From: Thiomonas sp. X19 | GTDB taxonomy: Bacteria > Pseudomonadota > Gammaproteobacteria > Burkholderiales > Burkholderiaceae_C | Reading direction: 5' to 3' | DNA: 64,000 nt | Assembly: GCF_900089495.1 (NCBI RefSeq) | Contig: NZ_LT605203.1 | Span: forward strand, 2,947,016-3,011,015 | Shown here: positions 44,509 to 53,616 of the stretch, piece after piece | Numbering within the stretch: position 1 is the stretch's first letter | Layout: the number at the start of each line of letters is the position of its first letter | Notes under the pieces: generated by a model | Told to the model about the DNA's origin: nothing | The model's input: only the letters and a program-made list of their open reading frames with translations | Database searches by the model: none | Program-made: the position numbers and the translations under genes

Positions 44509-45681
44509 ATGGACATCTCACTCCTCCTCGAAGTCATGCTCGCGCTCGGCGCAGGCATGCTGCTCAACCTGACGCCATGCGTGCTGCCGGTCATTCCAAT
44601 CAAGGTTCGCACCATCCTGCGCGAAGCGGGAGAAAAACCGGCAACCCGCGCCCTGTCCGCCAGCCTGTTCGCTGCGGGCTCCCTGTTGTTTTTCACCCCC
44701 CTCGGGCTGGCCACAGCTCTGCTGCATCTTCAATGGGGTGTGCTGTTCCAATCACAGGCCGTGCTGATCGGCTTGGTCATCGTCCTTCTGGCGATGGCGG
44801 TGATGAATTTCACGGGGCGCGGATTGCCCATTCCTGCCGCCATCGCCAGAATGGGAGGCGGTCGTTTTGCCGAGCCACTGATCTCCGGCCTGGTCAGTGC
44901 CCTTTTGTCTTCTCCCTGCACCGGCCCCTTGCTGGGTGGGATCCTCGTGTTTGCCCTCACCCGGCCAGCCACCGAGATCGTGATCATTTTCATGGCCATC
45001 GGCCTCGGCCTGGCTCTGCCCTACGCCGTTCTGCTTCTGAAGCCCGGGCTTCTCGATCGACTGCCGCGAGGAGGGGCTTGGACCGACGTCGTGCGTCAAA
45101 GCTTCGGCTGGCTGCTTGCCGGCGCCGCGGTCTTTTTCGCGCAAAGCCTGGTTCCAGCCATGCTCGACAAAGCGCTATGGTTCAGCTTGGTTGTCGGGAT
45201 CATGCTGTGGGTCTTCGCAACGAGCTTTCGCGCCGCAGATCATGCCTCCCGCTGGGCCGCGCCACTATCGAGCCTTCCTTCGCTGGCTTTGGTCTACCTG
45301 AGTGCGGGGATCTGGCCCGCCCCATCGCAAGGCATCCCCTGGCAGCCGCTCAAGGCAGATCAGATCACCGAGATCGCCAGTCTGCATCGACCTGCGCTGG
45401 TCGAGTTCACCGCGCAGTGGTGCCTGAATTGCAGGTTTCTGGAGAAAACCGTCTACCGCGACTCGCGCGTTGTGCAAGCCCTGCGCGCCGGTCGTGTCGT
45501 CCCACTGCAAGTCGACCTGACGCGCCCCAACCCAGAACTGCAACAGCTGCTTGCCGCATACGGCGGGGATGGCCTGCCGTTCGTGGCCATCCTGGATCGA
45601 CATGGACGGGAGATCGATCATCATTCAGGATTGTTCACGGCCGACGCGCTCCTCGGCGATTTGAATGCCATCCACCGATAG
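44509..45681 (+). CDS. DsbD-like thiol:disulfide interchange protein (membrane plus thioredoxin domains)
   Basis: A 390-residue protein lacking the usual periplasmic alpha domain. Eight membrane segments begin at residue 4, with the catalytic Cys of the beta domain in NLTPCVLPVIPIK (C24) and SSPCTGPLLGG. A C-terminal thioredoxin-like gamma domain (about 285-390) has WCLNC in AQWCLNCRFLEK and GLPFVAILD. It carries electrons from cytoplasmic thioredoxin to the periplasm, probably to keep copper-protein cysteines reduced. The separate next gene supplies an alpha-like domain. Confidence 0.88.
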   Translation: MDISLLLEVMLALGAGMLLNLTPCVLPVIPIKVRTILREAGEKPATRALSASLFAAGSLLFFTPLGLATALLHLQWGVLFQSQAVLIGLVIVLLAMAVMNFTGRGLPIPAAIARMGGGRFAEPLISGLVSALLSSPCTGPLLGGILVFALTRPATEIVIIFMAIGLGLALPYAVLLLKPGLLDRLPRGGAWTDVVRQSFGWLLAGAAVFFAQSLVPAMLDKALWFSLVVGIMLWVFATSFRAADHASRWAAPLSSLPSLALVYLSAGIWPAPSQGIPWQPLKADQITEIASLHRPALVEFTAQWCLNCRFLEKTVYRDSRVVQALRAGRVVPLQVDLTRPNPELQQLLAAYGGDGLPFVAILDRHGREIDHHSGLFTADALLGDLNAIHR

Positions 45682-45688
45682 AGAACTC

Positions 45689-46183
45689 ATGATGAATCCA
45701 AGAACCCTACGCATTGCCATCGCCTCGTTCATCGTTCTTGCCCTTTTGCTTGCTGCCATGTTGCTGATCCGGGCCACCCACCCTCCTGGCTTCGGCGCGA
45801 GCACCCCCGCCAACCTCGTCGACTCCTCCATGAAGGTTCGCGCTGGCGCCGCGATCGATGGCCGCGATGCTGTGGTGACGTTGCACATCCAGCCGGGCTG
45901 GCATGTGTACGCAAATCCGCCGTCGGCTCCTTACTTGATCCCTGTCACGATCGTCGTGCAACGTGGCGGCCACGGGCTGGATCTCCAGCCGAGCTACCCA
46001 CCTGGTCAGGACATTGGCCTACGGGCCGACGGCAAGATCATCCGGGTCTACGAGAACGGCACGCGCATCGCACTACCCGGTCTGTCCAGCCTGCGCGATG
46101 TCCACATACAGGTGCGGGTCCAAGCCTGTGCCGACAAGGGGCTATGTCTTCCACCCGCAACGCTCATCGCTTCGTCGCGATGA
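45689..46183 (+). CDS. membrane-anchored DsbD alpha-like domain protein
   Basis: A 164-residue protein: N-terminal anchor (about 8-28, LRIAIASFIVLALLLAAMLL), then a periplasmic immunoglobulin-like domain of the DsbD-alpha/DsbC corrector type. It has LHIQPGWHVYANPPSAPYLIPV and the redox Cys pair in VQACADKGLCLPPATL, equivalent to the DsbD-alpha CxxxxxC. It starts 7 bases after the DsbD-like gene, which lacks this domain. Together they form a complete but split DsbD. Confidence 0.8.
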   Translation: MMNPRTLRIAIASFIVLALLLAAMLLIRATHPPGFGASTPANLVDSSMKVRAGAAIDGRDAVVTLHIQPGWHVYANPPSAPYLIPVTIVVQRGGHGLDLQPSYPPGQDIGLRADGKIIRVYENGTRIALPGLSSLRDVHIQVRVQACADKGLCLPPATLIASSR

Positions 46184-46331
46184 ACGCGACATCCATGCGT
46201 GCTCGATGGATACCGCCGGCGGCATCCGCGAAACACGGCATGGCCCAGCGGCCCCATGCTCAGATTCGGCGGGCTGATTTGCCTCGCCACAGCGGCCCGC
46301 CCTGCATCCCAGAACCCACCAGTCGCACAGG

Positions 46332-46922
46332 TCAGGAGCCGGGCGCGGACGATGTCGCTGTCGGCTGCGACGGGGCGCTCAACGCAACCTGGATTTGCTG
46401 CTCCGCCCGAAGGCGGATTTGGACGATTTGCCGCAGGATTTCGGCAACCGCGGCGCCGGCCTTGGCCTGTGCCGCCGGATCGGGTTTGGCCACGGAGTTG
46501 ACCGCCAGCAGGTTGGCGCGAGCGGTGTAGAGCTGCGCCTGCAAGGCGCCTTCCTGACGCAAGGCCTCGGCTTGGATCTGTCCAATGCGCACGCGCTGCT
46601 GCGGCGTGAACGTTTCCTGCCAAGAACCCCTGGCCGCCGGCCAGATGCCCCCGCCCATCATGCCGTAGCCATAACCGCCGTCGTCACCATAGCCGTGATC
46701 GCCCTGAACGCCGAGCGCACCCCAGTCCCTGACCGGACCGTTCATCATGCCGTAGCCGAATCGTGGCCCCCACCAACCGGCACTTTCACGCCAGGGGGGT
46801 GGTGCGCCCGCTTCCCATCGCCGGCCCCAGAAGGGGACAGCGCCGAATTCGGGGATCAAGAGCAGGTAAAAAGCGAACAGCACGATCGCCAGCGCGAGCA
46901 GCCACTTCGGTAGCGGTTTCAT
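46332..46922 (-). CDS. Spy/ZraP-like periplasmic metal-stress protein
   Basis: A 196-residue protein with an N-terminal signal anchor (WLLALAIVLFAFYLLL, 6-21) and a Gly/Tyr/Met/Trp-rich linker (about 45-100). An alpha-helical Spy/ZraP-type region follows (FTPQQRVRIGQIQAEALRQEGAL through IRLRAEQQIQ). It probably chaperones periplasmic proteins or binds metal under copper stress. Last gene of the minus-strand copper operon, 10 bases after the SHOCT gene. Confidence 0.7.
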   Translation of the reverse strand: MKPLPKWLLALAIVLFAFYLLLIPEFGAVPFWGRRWEAGAPPPWRESAGWWGPRFGYGMMNGPVRDWGALGVQGDHGYGDDGGYGYGMMGGGIWPAARGSWQETFTPQQRVRIGQIQAEALRQEGALQAQLYTARANLLAVNSVAKPDPAAQAKAGAAVAEILRQIVQIRLRAEQQIQVALSAPSQPTATSSAPGS

Positions 46923-46932
46923 GATCCGGGCC

Positions 46933-47190
46933 TCAGCTTTCCAGCTCGCGCCGCATGCGGTCGTAGGTGTCGCGGTCGATGTCCCCGCGGGCGTAGCGCT
47001 CCTTCAGAATGTCCAGGTGCCTTTTGCTGTCGGATCGCGCCCCGGAATCGCCCGAATGGCCCGTGAACAGCCATCGGATCAAACCCACAAGCACGGCGAG
47101 AATCAAACCCCACCACACCAGCATAAAGAGCCAGCCCAAACCGAAGCCGCCCCATCCGCCCATCATTCCATATCCATAGCCCATGACCAT
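46933..47190 (-). CDS. small membrane protein with SHOCT domain
   Basis: An 85-residue protein: Gly/Met/Tyr-rich N-terminus (GYGYGMMGGWGG), one membrane helix (about 19-43, LFMLVWWGLILAVLVGLIRWLF) and a C-terminal SHOCT domain (DILKERYARGDIDRDTYDRMRRELES). Such SHOCT proteins are frequent in copper and silver resistance operons. Role unknown. Confidence 0.85.
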   Translation of the reverse strand: MVMGYGYGMMGGWGGFGLGWLFMLVWWGLILAVLVGLIRWLFTGHSGDSGARSDSKRHLDILKERYARGDIDRDTYDRMRRELES

Positions 47191-47271
47191 GCTCCCATTG
47201 GATGTTCACAATAACCAGGCACCGACCGGCTGGACCGAATCAGCGCCTTGATGACGGCACCGACGCAGCCC

Positions 47272-47667
47272 TCAGGCACGCAGGGCCTCGGCGACGCGCT
47301 TGAGCTTGTCGCGCACTTCGCCGCCGAGTTTGTCCACCTCGGGGCGCTTGACCATGCCGAGCACGGCCGCTGGATCCATGAACACCACGCTGACCCTGCC
47401 GTCCGCCTCTTCCCGCACGACGACATTGCAGGGCAGCAGCGCGCCAATATCCGGCTCGGCTTGCAGGGCCTGATGGGCATAGCTCGGATTGCAGGCTCCG
47501 AGGATGAGGTAGGGACGTTCCTCGATGCCGAGTTTGGCCTTGAGCGTGGCGGCCACATCGATGGTGGTCAGGACGCCGAAGCCCTCCTGTTGCAACGCCT
47601 CGGTCACCGCTCGCACGGTGGCCTCGAAGCCTTTGGGGCTGGTCACGGTAAAGACATAGTCACTCAT
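47272..47667 (-). CDS. DUF302 family protein
   Basis: A 131-residue DUF302 protein: YVFTVTSPKGFEATVRAVTEALQ start, GVLTTIDVAATLKAKLG, YLILGACNPSYAHQALQAEPDIGALLPCNVVVRE with two conserved Cys, and VSVVFMDPAAVLGM. Cytoplasmic. The family accompanies metal-efflux and sulfur genes; a copper-binding or redox role has been suggested but is not established. ATG 47667 is preceded by GGAGG. Confidence 0.87.
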   Translation of the reverse strand: MSDYVFTVTSPKGFEATVRAVTEALQQEGFGVLTTIDVAATLKAKLGIEERPYLILGACNPSYAHQALQAEPDIGALLPCNVVVREEADGRVSVVFMDPAAVLGMVKRPEVDKLGGEVRDKLKRVAEALRA

Positions 47668-47765
47668 GGGTAAACCTCCGGGTTTTAGGAATGAACGGGT
47701 TGAAGATGGTGGTGCACGGTCCTTGATGGCATCGTCTGGCGCATGGCGGCTCTGTCGGCTGCATG

Positions 47766-49193
47766 TCACGCCTGCGCTGTTGCCATCTGCGGCCCGACCA
47801 CGGCGCTCGTGGCCGGACCGATGCGAATGCCGGCCAGCCGGGTGCGCTTGAGCATCAAGGCATTGACGGCCATCTGGGTAGCAAGGCCCCGGGCGTCCGG
47901 ACAGGCGATGACGAACACGGTGATGGTCAGTGCCAGCGCCAGCAGCAGCGGCTGCCCCAGGACGACGTACCAGGAGACGAAGGTCGCCACGCCGATCAGG
48001 ACGGCGATCACCACCAGCCATTGCGCTGCGCGGTCGGCCAGCAATTGCGCCGGCGCCTTGGAGTTCTGCGCCTCCTGCACCAGCTTGACGATCTGCGCCA
48101 GCGCGGTGTCGGCGCCCACCTTGGTGGCGCGGTAGCGCAAGCTGCCGCTCTTGTTGATGGTCGCTCCGATCACCGCGTCGCCGGGTTTTTTCCCCACCGG
48201 TATCGACTCGCCGGGCAGCATCGACTCATCGACCTGCGACGCGTCTTCCAGCACCTCGCCATCCACCGGAATCTTGTCGCCGGGGCGGATGAGCACCACG
48301 TCGCCCGGCGGCACCTCGGAGGTTGCAACCGTGATTTCTGCACCGTTGCGCAGCACCATCGCCTTGGGCGGCGCCAGGTTCATCTGCGTGCGGATCGCCT
48401 CGCAAGCGCCGGCGCGGGCGCGCATTTCGAGCCAATGCCCCAGCAGGATGAACACCAGCAGCACCGACACGGCCTCGTAGAACTGCGCCCCCTCGAAGAA
48501 AAAGGTCGTGCCGACGCTGAACAGATAGCCTGTGCCGACGAAGAGCACGACCAGCACCGCCATATTGAGCACACCGTTGCGCAGTGCGCGTGCCGCCGCG
48601 ACGAAAAAGGGCCACGCCGGATAGATCACTGCAGCGCTGGCCAGGCCGAACAGCCAGTCCTTGAGCGCGAGACCGAACGGCGGCGCCGGCGGTGCGGACA
48701 GGCCACCCATGATGGGCGAGTACGCGAACAGCGGGACCGTGAACAACAGGCACACCCAGAACCGGTTGCGCATGTCTCGCGCCATGTCACGCGCGTCCAT
48801 GCCGGCGCCATGGCCCATGTCGTGCGCCATGGCGTCCATGCCGGTCGCACGTCCGGAATGGGCGGCGTGTTCGGCGCCTTGGAGCGTGGCCCCGCCATAC
48901 TCCATCCCAGCCTTGTGCGCACCCTGGGCATGCCGCACGGCGCGCTCCTCGCGCGGCTCGCACAGATGGTCGGGAACCGACTCGCCGCGGCAGTGGTAGC
49001 CGCAACGCTCGACCTGCGCCTGCAGTGCGGCCAGGTTGGTCAAGGCCGCGTCGTACACAACCGTGGCGCTGCCCGCGACGTAGTTGACCTGCACGTCGTC
49101 GACACCGGGCAGGCGCCGGAGCTGCTTTTCGACTCCATGGGCGCAGAGGCTCGATACCAGTCCGGAGACATCGATGACGCTGGTGGTGTTCAT
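47766..49193 (-). pseudogene. copper P1B-type ATPase truncated before the phosphorylation domain
   Basis: From the ATG at 49193 the protein reads through a heavy-metal-associated domain, a His/Met-rich linker (about 110-140), the first membrane helices and the actuator domain (QVDESMLPGES, 300s). The CPx helix reads VFVIACPDARGLAT. Normal enzymes continue ATPxAIMVGTG, then DKTGT. Here the frame turns to unrelated sequence (QMAVNALMLKR) and stops after about 475 residues. The aspartate phosphorylated by ATP and the whole nucleotide-binding domain are missing, so it cannot pump. The HMA domain also lacks the usual CxxC pair. Confidence 0.85.
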
Positions 49194-49254
49194 GCGGATC
49201 GCCTCGTTCCTGAATGGGCTGGCCACGCTGACGGGCCGGACACGTCGCCGCTTG

Positions 49255-50970
49255 TCATGCCACGGTCAACTGCCCCATCATGCCGTTGTCCTCATGCTCC
49301 AGAATGTGACAGTGGTACATGAACGGGTGATCTTGGCCGGCTGGCTGATCGAAGCGGGCAATCAGCCGCACGGTTTGGTCCCGCAGCACGAAAACGACAT
49401 CCTTCCAGCCGCGCTCATGTTCCGGTGGAGCCATGCCGTCGCGCGAGAGGATCTGAAACGACGTGCCATGCACATGAAAAGGGTGGGCCATCGCCGCATC
49501 GTTGCTCACCTCCCAGATCTCGGTGCTGCCCAGGCGCACGCGCTGGTTGATCACCGCCATATTCATGAACTGGTGGTTGATGGAGAACAGGTGCTGCATG
49601 CCAACCCCCAGGCTCATCCCGCCGGGGCCTGTGTTCTCGGAGCCTGTCTGCCGGCCCATCATGCCACCCATCATGCCAGCCATGCCACCGCCAGCCATCA
49701 TGGCACCCATCCCCTGGAGGCTGAAGCGCCGCAGGGGCGCATCCGCTCGCAGCACAGGCATGGAGGCAAGCTTCACGGGCAGTCGGCCTGGCCTTGCGTT
49801 TGGGGCCATCACCCGCAGTTGCAGGAGATCGAAACCTTGGTGGTCGAAGGCGTCGGCATCCATCGGCATGCTGCTCAGCCCGGGAACGACAGTGCCCGAG
49901 TTGCTGCGCAAGATCAACGTCTTGCCCTGCAGCCGGCGAAGGTCGAGAAGCATCTCCGCGCGCTCGCCCGGGGCCAGCAGCAAGCTGCGCATCTCCACGG
50001 GATGCGCCAGCAGGCCGGCGTCACCCGCAATCACCTGGAAGCCGTGGTCATCGGCAAACGCAAGGTTGTAGACCCGTGCGTTGGAGCCATTGAGCACGCG
50101 CAAGCGCACCCATTGCGCGGGAACCTGGACATAAGGCTGCTCGCAGCCGTTGACCAGAAAACGATCCCCCTTCATGCCCATGCGATCCATCATGCTGGTC
50201 ATGTACAGCAGGGTACCGTCCGCAGCCACGCGGCGGTCTTGGAGAACCACCGGAATGTCGTCCACGCCCCAGGTGTGCGGCAGCCCCAGGGATTTGTCGA
50301 CGCCGTCGTCCAGCAGCAGCAATCCCGCCAGCCCGGCGTAGACATGCGCCCCGGTCCGTCCATCAGGATGCGGGTGGTACCACAGGGTTGCACCGGGCTG
50401 ATTCAGGGTGAAGGTATCGTCCAGCGATTGACCCGGGGCGATCAGGCTCTGGGGGCCGCCGTCCATGCGACCTGGTACGTGGGCACCATGCCAGTGGGTG
50501 GTGGTGGTTTGGTCCAGGTCATTGCGCAGGGTGATGCGCACCGGTTTGCCTTGCGGAACGCGTAGTGCGGGCCCGAGGTAGGCCCCGTTGTAGCCCCAGG
50601 TCGGTGTTTGCACGCCAGCCAGCAGCGCCGTCCTGCCCGGCGCCATGCGCAGTGCATAGGCCAGGCTGCCATCGGCCTCGAGTTGCCCTTGCAGCTGAGG
50701 AGGGATGGGAAGGGGGCGGTTGAACGGGGCCGGTTGCGGCTTCGCCATGGGCTGCGCGCCCATGCCGGACATCCCCGCCATTCCGCCGCCCATCATCCCC
50801 ATGGGCGGCCCAGCCATGCCCTGGCCGCGGGCGTGATGCGCCGCCCAGAGGGCGCCGCCGGCCGCAACAGCACCCAACACCTGGCGCCGCGTGAGCATTC
50901 GGGTCTCCGGGCTCGATGCCAGGTCGGGCTGCGGGGAAGGATCTGCGTCTTGCTGGGGATCGTTGAGCAT
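49255..50970 (-). CDS. Tat-exported Met-rich multicopper oxidase (CueO-like)
   Basis: A 571-residue multicopper oxidase from the ATG at 50970, behind CTGGAG; the longer frame from 51078 adds 36 unlikely residues. Twin-arginine leader LTRRQVLGAVAAGGALWAA. All four copper-ligand motifs are present: THWHGAHVPG, LWYHPHPDG, HPFHVHGTSF and HCHILEHEDNGMM (His-Cys-His with axial Met). Two Met/Gly-rich stretches (near 50-75 and 400-435) fit Cu(I) binding as in CueO. It oxidises Cu(I) in the periplasm. First gene of the minus-strand copper operon, followed by the truncated ATPase. Confidence 0.9.
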   Translation of the reverse strand: MLNDPQQDADPSPQPDLASSPETRMLTRRQVLGAVAAGGALWAAHHARGQGMAGPPMGMMGGGMAGMSGMGAQPMAKPQPAPFNRPLPIPPQLQGQLEADGSLAYALRMAPGRTALLAGVQTPTWGYNGAYLGPALRVPQGKPVRITLRNDLDQTTTTHWHGAHVPGRMDGGPQSLIAPGQSLDDTFTLNQPGATLWYHPHPDGRTGAHVYAGLAGLLLLDDGVDKSLGLPHTWGVDDIPVVLQDRRVAADGTLLYMTSMMDRMGMKGDRFLVNGCEQPYVQVPAQWVRLRVLNGSNARVYNLAFADDHGFQVIAGDAGLLAHPVEMRSLLLAPGERAEMLLDLRRLQGKTLILRSNSGTVVPGLSSMPMDADAFDHQGFDLLQLRVMAPNARPGRLPVKLASMPVLRADAPLRRFSLQGMGAMMAGGGMAGMMGGMMGRQTGSENTGPGGMSLGVGMQHLFSINHQFMNMAVINQRVRLGSTEIWEVSNDAAMAHPFHVHGTSFQILSRDGMAPPEHERGWKDVVFVLRDQTVRLIARFDQPAGQDHPFMYHCHILEHEDNGMMGQLTVA

Positions 50971-51187
50971 GGGTGACTCCAGGTTTGATCTCGTGCGTTG
51001 CTTGTCTTCGTGGCTGATCTCGCTCGGGATGCGCTCCACGGCATCTCGATGATGCTCCTTCGATGCGCAGCACGACACGCGAACGGCTCATCATCGCATG
51101 CCCAGTCGCCACCAGATTGATGTAGCACAAGCATCGTGAAATACAAGGCCGGTGCTTCGGAGTTCGTGCAGAGGCAACATCTGAACA

Positions 51188-51204
51188 ATAGCCTACCCAC
51201 CTAT
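51188..51204. promoter_or_regulatory. possible DmeR operator
   Basis: ATAG, nine bases including a C-tract (CCTACCCAC), then CTAT forms an inverted repeat 10 bases before the dmeR start. RcnR/DmeR-type repressors recognise a G/C-tract flanked by short A/T inverted repeats, and autoregulation of dmeR-dmeF is usual. Assigned from pattern and position only. Confidence 0.4.
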
Positions 51205-51213
51205 ACTGTCCGG

Positions 51214-51492
51214 ATGAGTCATACCATCCGAGAAAAAACCAAGCTCCTCAACCGCGTGCGCCGCATCCGTGGCCAAGTCGATGCCATCGAACGGGCGCTG
51301 GAGAACGAGGCTGGCTGCGAGCAGGTCATGCATGTCATCGCTGCCTGCCGCGGGGCCATCAACGGCCTGCTGTCCGAAGTCGTCGAAGCTCACATCCAGA
51401 CCCACCTGATCGATCCCCTCAAGGGCAAGCAGGACGAATCCGCCGAGGCTGCCGCGCAGCTGATCGACGTCGTGCACAGCTACTTCAAGTGA
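51214..51492 (+). CDS. dmeR: DmeR/RcnR-type metal-responsive repressor (CsoR family)
   Basis: A 92-residue all-helical CsoR/RcnR-family repressor. MSHTIREKTKLLNRVRRIRGQ is the RcnR-type N-terminus with the metal-ligand His3. Cys36 lies in AGCEQVMHVI, followed by AACRGAINGL and a histidine in EVVEAHIQTHL. This ligand set (N-terminus, His3, Cys, His) matches Ni/Co-sensing RcnR and DmeR rather than copper-sensing CsoR. It lies 8 bases before the dmeF start and presumably represses it until cobalt or nickel binds. Confidence 0.85.
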   Translation: MSHTIREKTKLLNRVRRIRGQVDAIERALENEAGCEQVMHVIAACRGAINGLLSEVVEAHIQTHLIDPLKGKQDESAEAAAQLIDVVHSYFK

Positions 51493-51500
51493 GAACACCC

Positions 51501-52784
51501 ATGTCCGTCATGCCACTCGCCATGGAACACGAGCATGTCTTTCTCGGCCGGGGCCATGACCGCAACGCCCGCAAGACCTGGTCCGTCATCGCCCTGTGCA
51601 CCGTGGTGATGGTCGTCGAGATCGCCGGCGGAATGCATTTCGGCTCCCTGGCGCTGGTGGCCGACGGCCTGCACATGAGCACCCATGCGGCGGCCATGCT
51701 GATTGCCGCCCTCGCCTACCGCTACGCGCGCCAACATGCCCGGGACCCCCGCTTCAGCTTCGGCACGGGCAAAGTGGGAGATCTGGCCGGTTTTTCCAGC
51801 GCCATCATTCTGGCCATGATCGCCTTGCTGATCGGCTATGAGGCGATCTCGCGCTTCATCCACCCCGTGGAAATCGACTTCAACGCGGCCATCGCCATTG
51901 CCTTTCTCGGGCTGTTCGTCAACATCGTGAGCGCCTGGCTGCTCAGTGGCGATGGCCACAGCCATGGGCATGGGCATGGTCACGCGCATGGCGCGGCAGC
52001 CGCAGACGATGCGGGACAGTTCGTGGACACCGCCGCAGGGCGTGTGCGGGTGGAGATTCATGAAGATCGCGTACCGCCGAGGTTTCGGCTGCACTGGCCG
52101 GATCGTTCAGACGCCCCTCCGGGCCTGCCGCCGGTGCGTGCGCCCCTGGAGTTGACCATGGAGACGATTCGCCCTCAAGGCCTGCGCCAGACCTTCGCAT
52201 TCCAGGACAAGGGGGCTTATTGGGAATCCATCGACACCATCCCCGAACCCCATGCCTTCCAGGCCAGCTTGCATCTGCGCATCGGGGCCGATGTTTTCAC
52301 CCACACGCTGCATTTTGCCGAGCCCGAAGATCATGCCCATGACCCCGGCCATGCCGCCCATCACCGCGACCACAATATGCGCGCGGCGTTCGTGCATGTG
52401 GCGGCCGACGCGGCGGTTTCGGTGCTGGCCATCCTGGGGCTGATGGCGGGCAAGTTCTTCGGCCTGAACTTCATGGATCCGGTGATGGGCATTGTGGGTG
52501 CCGTGGTCATCGCCAATTGGTCCGTCGGCTTGATCCGTGATACGGGAGCCATCTTGCTGGACGTGAATCCGGACGAGCCGTTGAGCCAGGCCATCCGCAA
52601 GGCCGTTCAGGAGGAAGGCGATGAGCTTGCGGACCTGCATCTCTGGCGCCTCGGGCCTGGGCACCTTGGGGCGATCGTGGCGGTGAACAGCCACGATCCC
52701 GCTCGCGATGCGCGCCACTACCGGCACAAGTTGCAAGGCTTCCAGGACTTGTCGCATCTGACGGTCGAGGTTGGAAGGGCGTAG
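51501..52784 (+). CDS. dmeF: DmeF cobalt/nickel efflux CDF transporter
   Basis: A 427-residue cation diffusion facilitator. Six membrane helices in the CDF arrangement; metal site HMSTHAAAM in TM2 (H/D pattern GSLALVADGLHM) and HVAADAAVSVL in TM5. A His-rich cytoplasmic loop (GHSHGHGHGHAHG) and a second (DHAHDPGHAAHHRDHN) are typical of DmeF. A large insertion (about 175-265) between helices 4 and 5 is longer than in standard CDFs but seen in this branch. The C-terminal cytoplasmic domain has VNSHDPARDARHY. Exports Co2+ and Ni2+ using the proton gradient. Confidence 0.9.
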   Translation: MSVMPLAMEHEHVFLGRGHDRNARKTWSVIALCTVVMVVEIAGGMHFGSLALVADGLHMSTHAAAMLIAALAYRYARQHARDPRFSFGTGKVGDLAGFSSAIILAMIALLIGYEAISRFIHPVEIDFNAAIAIAFLGLFVNIVSAWLLSGDGHSHGHGHGHAHGAAAADDAGQFVDTAAGRVRVEIHEDRVPPRFRLHWPDRSDAPPGLPPVRAPLELTMETIRPQGLRQTFAFQDKGAYWESIDTIPEPHAFQASLHLRIGADVFTHTLHFAEPEDHAHDPGHAAHHRDHNMRAAFVHVAADAAVSVLAILGLMAGKFFGLNFMDPVMGIVGAVVIANWSVGLIRDTGAILLDVNPDEPLSQAIRKAVQEEGDELADLHLWRLGPGHLGAIVAVNSHDPARDARHYRHKLQGFQDLSHLTVEVGRA

Positions 52785-52963
52785 CTCCACCTGCATTCGA
52801 TCCTTGTGGCGCCACGAATCCCGAACGCCGGCGCACCGGCTCGGCATGCGGTCATCGTGCATCTGAAGGGCACGCCCAAGGGAGTGACCCAGCCCGACCG
52901 ATCGGAAAAAGTACGTGGCTTGCGGCGACATCACCGCAGCCAAGTCAATGCCCTCTGGGCTGA

Positions 52964-53003
52964 GCATGAAAAGAGCCGGCCACTGGGTCGGCTCTTTTCA
53001 TGC
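52964..53003. terminator. bidirectional rho-independent terminator between dmeF and cytochrome P460
   Basis: GCATGAAAAGAGCCG (52964-52978) pairs perfectly with CGGCTCTTTTCATGC (52989-53003): a 15-bp stem with a 10-base loop. A-rich 5' and T-rich 3' arms let it terminate in both directions. It lies between the convergent dmeF and cytochrome P460 genes. Confidence 0.85.
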
Positions 53004-53028
53004 TCGCACAAGCGGCATTGAAACTACC

Positions 53029-53616
53029 TTACTTCACAATCGCCTCAGGGTGCTGATCCAGCAGCTTGACGTATTGCGTGGACATCTGCTGCTTGGGGAA
53101 AAACGCTTTCCAGATCGACACCGGCAGCAACTGCTCGGGCGGCGGCGCAAAGACAAAGTCCTGCTGCGTCACCATGGCATGGCAGGCAATACAGGCCTGA
53201 ACCTTGCCGTAGGCGACGACTTGGCCATCCGGCTTGTACGCGGCCATGACCCAATCGCGATCAGCCTTGTCGTAGCCGTCGAGCTTGAGCATGGCGGTGA
53301 CCCCGGTGAGTTTTTTGTGGGCGTCATAGTTCTCTTTGACCACCAAGGCTCCATTGGGATAACGCTTGACCTTCTCGATGCTGCCGGCCTTGCGTACGGC
53401 GTCGTTCTCGGCGGCGTTGGCAAGGTCGGTGGTGTAGACGTCCACGGTGCGCGAACCGAGCTGATAAGGCTGGCTATCCAGCATGATGGCATGGCTCTTT
53501 TCCAGAGCCTGTATGTCCTGCCAGAGCGCGGCGGAAGTCGGGGCCTGGGCTGCAGACGACAGGGTCGGAGCGGCCAGAATGATGATGGCGATGCCGGACA
53601 AAAACAGCTTGCGCGT
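53029..53616 (-). CDS. cytochrome P460 family protein, apparently with an ACG start
   Basis: A 195-residue periplasmic c-type cytochrome: signal peptide (RKLFLSGIAIIILAAPTLSSA), the P460 core with YPNGALVVKENYD and VTAMLKLDGYDKADRDWVMAAY, and heme-binding CIACH near the C-terminus. P460 enzymes oxidise hydroxylamine or NO. An ideal AAGGAG site lies 7 bases before ACG at 53616, exactly where an ATG would be expected. No in-frame ATG, GTG or TTG fits between it and an untenable upstream extension. Either ACG is used, or a T-to-C change has silenced the gene. Confidence 0.8.
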   Translation of the reverse strand, partial: TRKLFLSGIAIIILAAPTLSSAAQAPTSAALWQDIQALEKSHAIMLDSQPYQLGSRTVDVYTTDLANAAENDAVRKAGSIEKVKRYPNGALVVKENYDAHKKLTGVTAMLKLDGYDKADRDWVMAAYKPDGQVVAYGKVQACIACHAMVTQQDFVFAPPPEQLLPVSIWKAFFPKQQMSTQYVKLLDQHPEAIVK

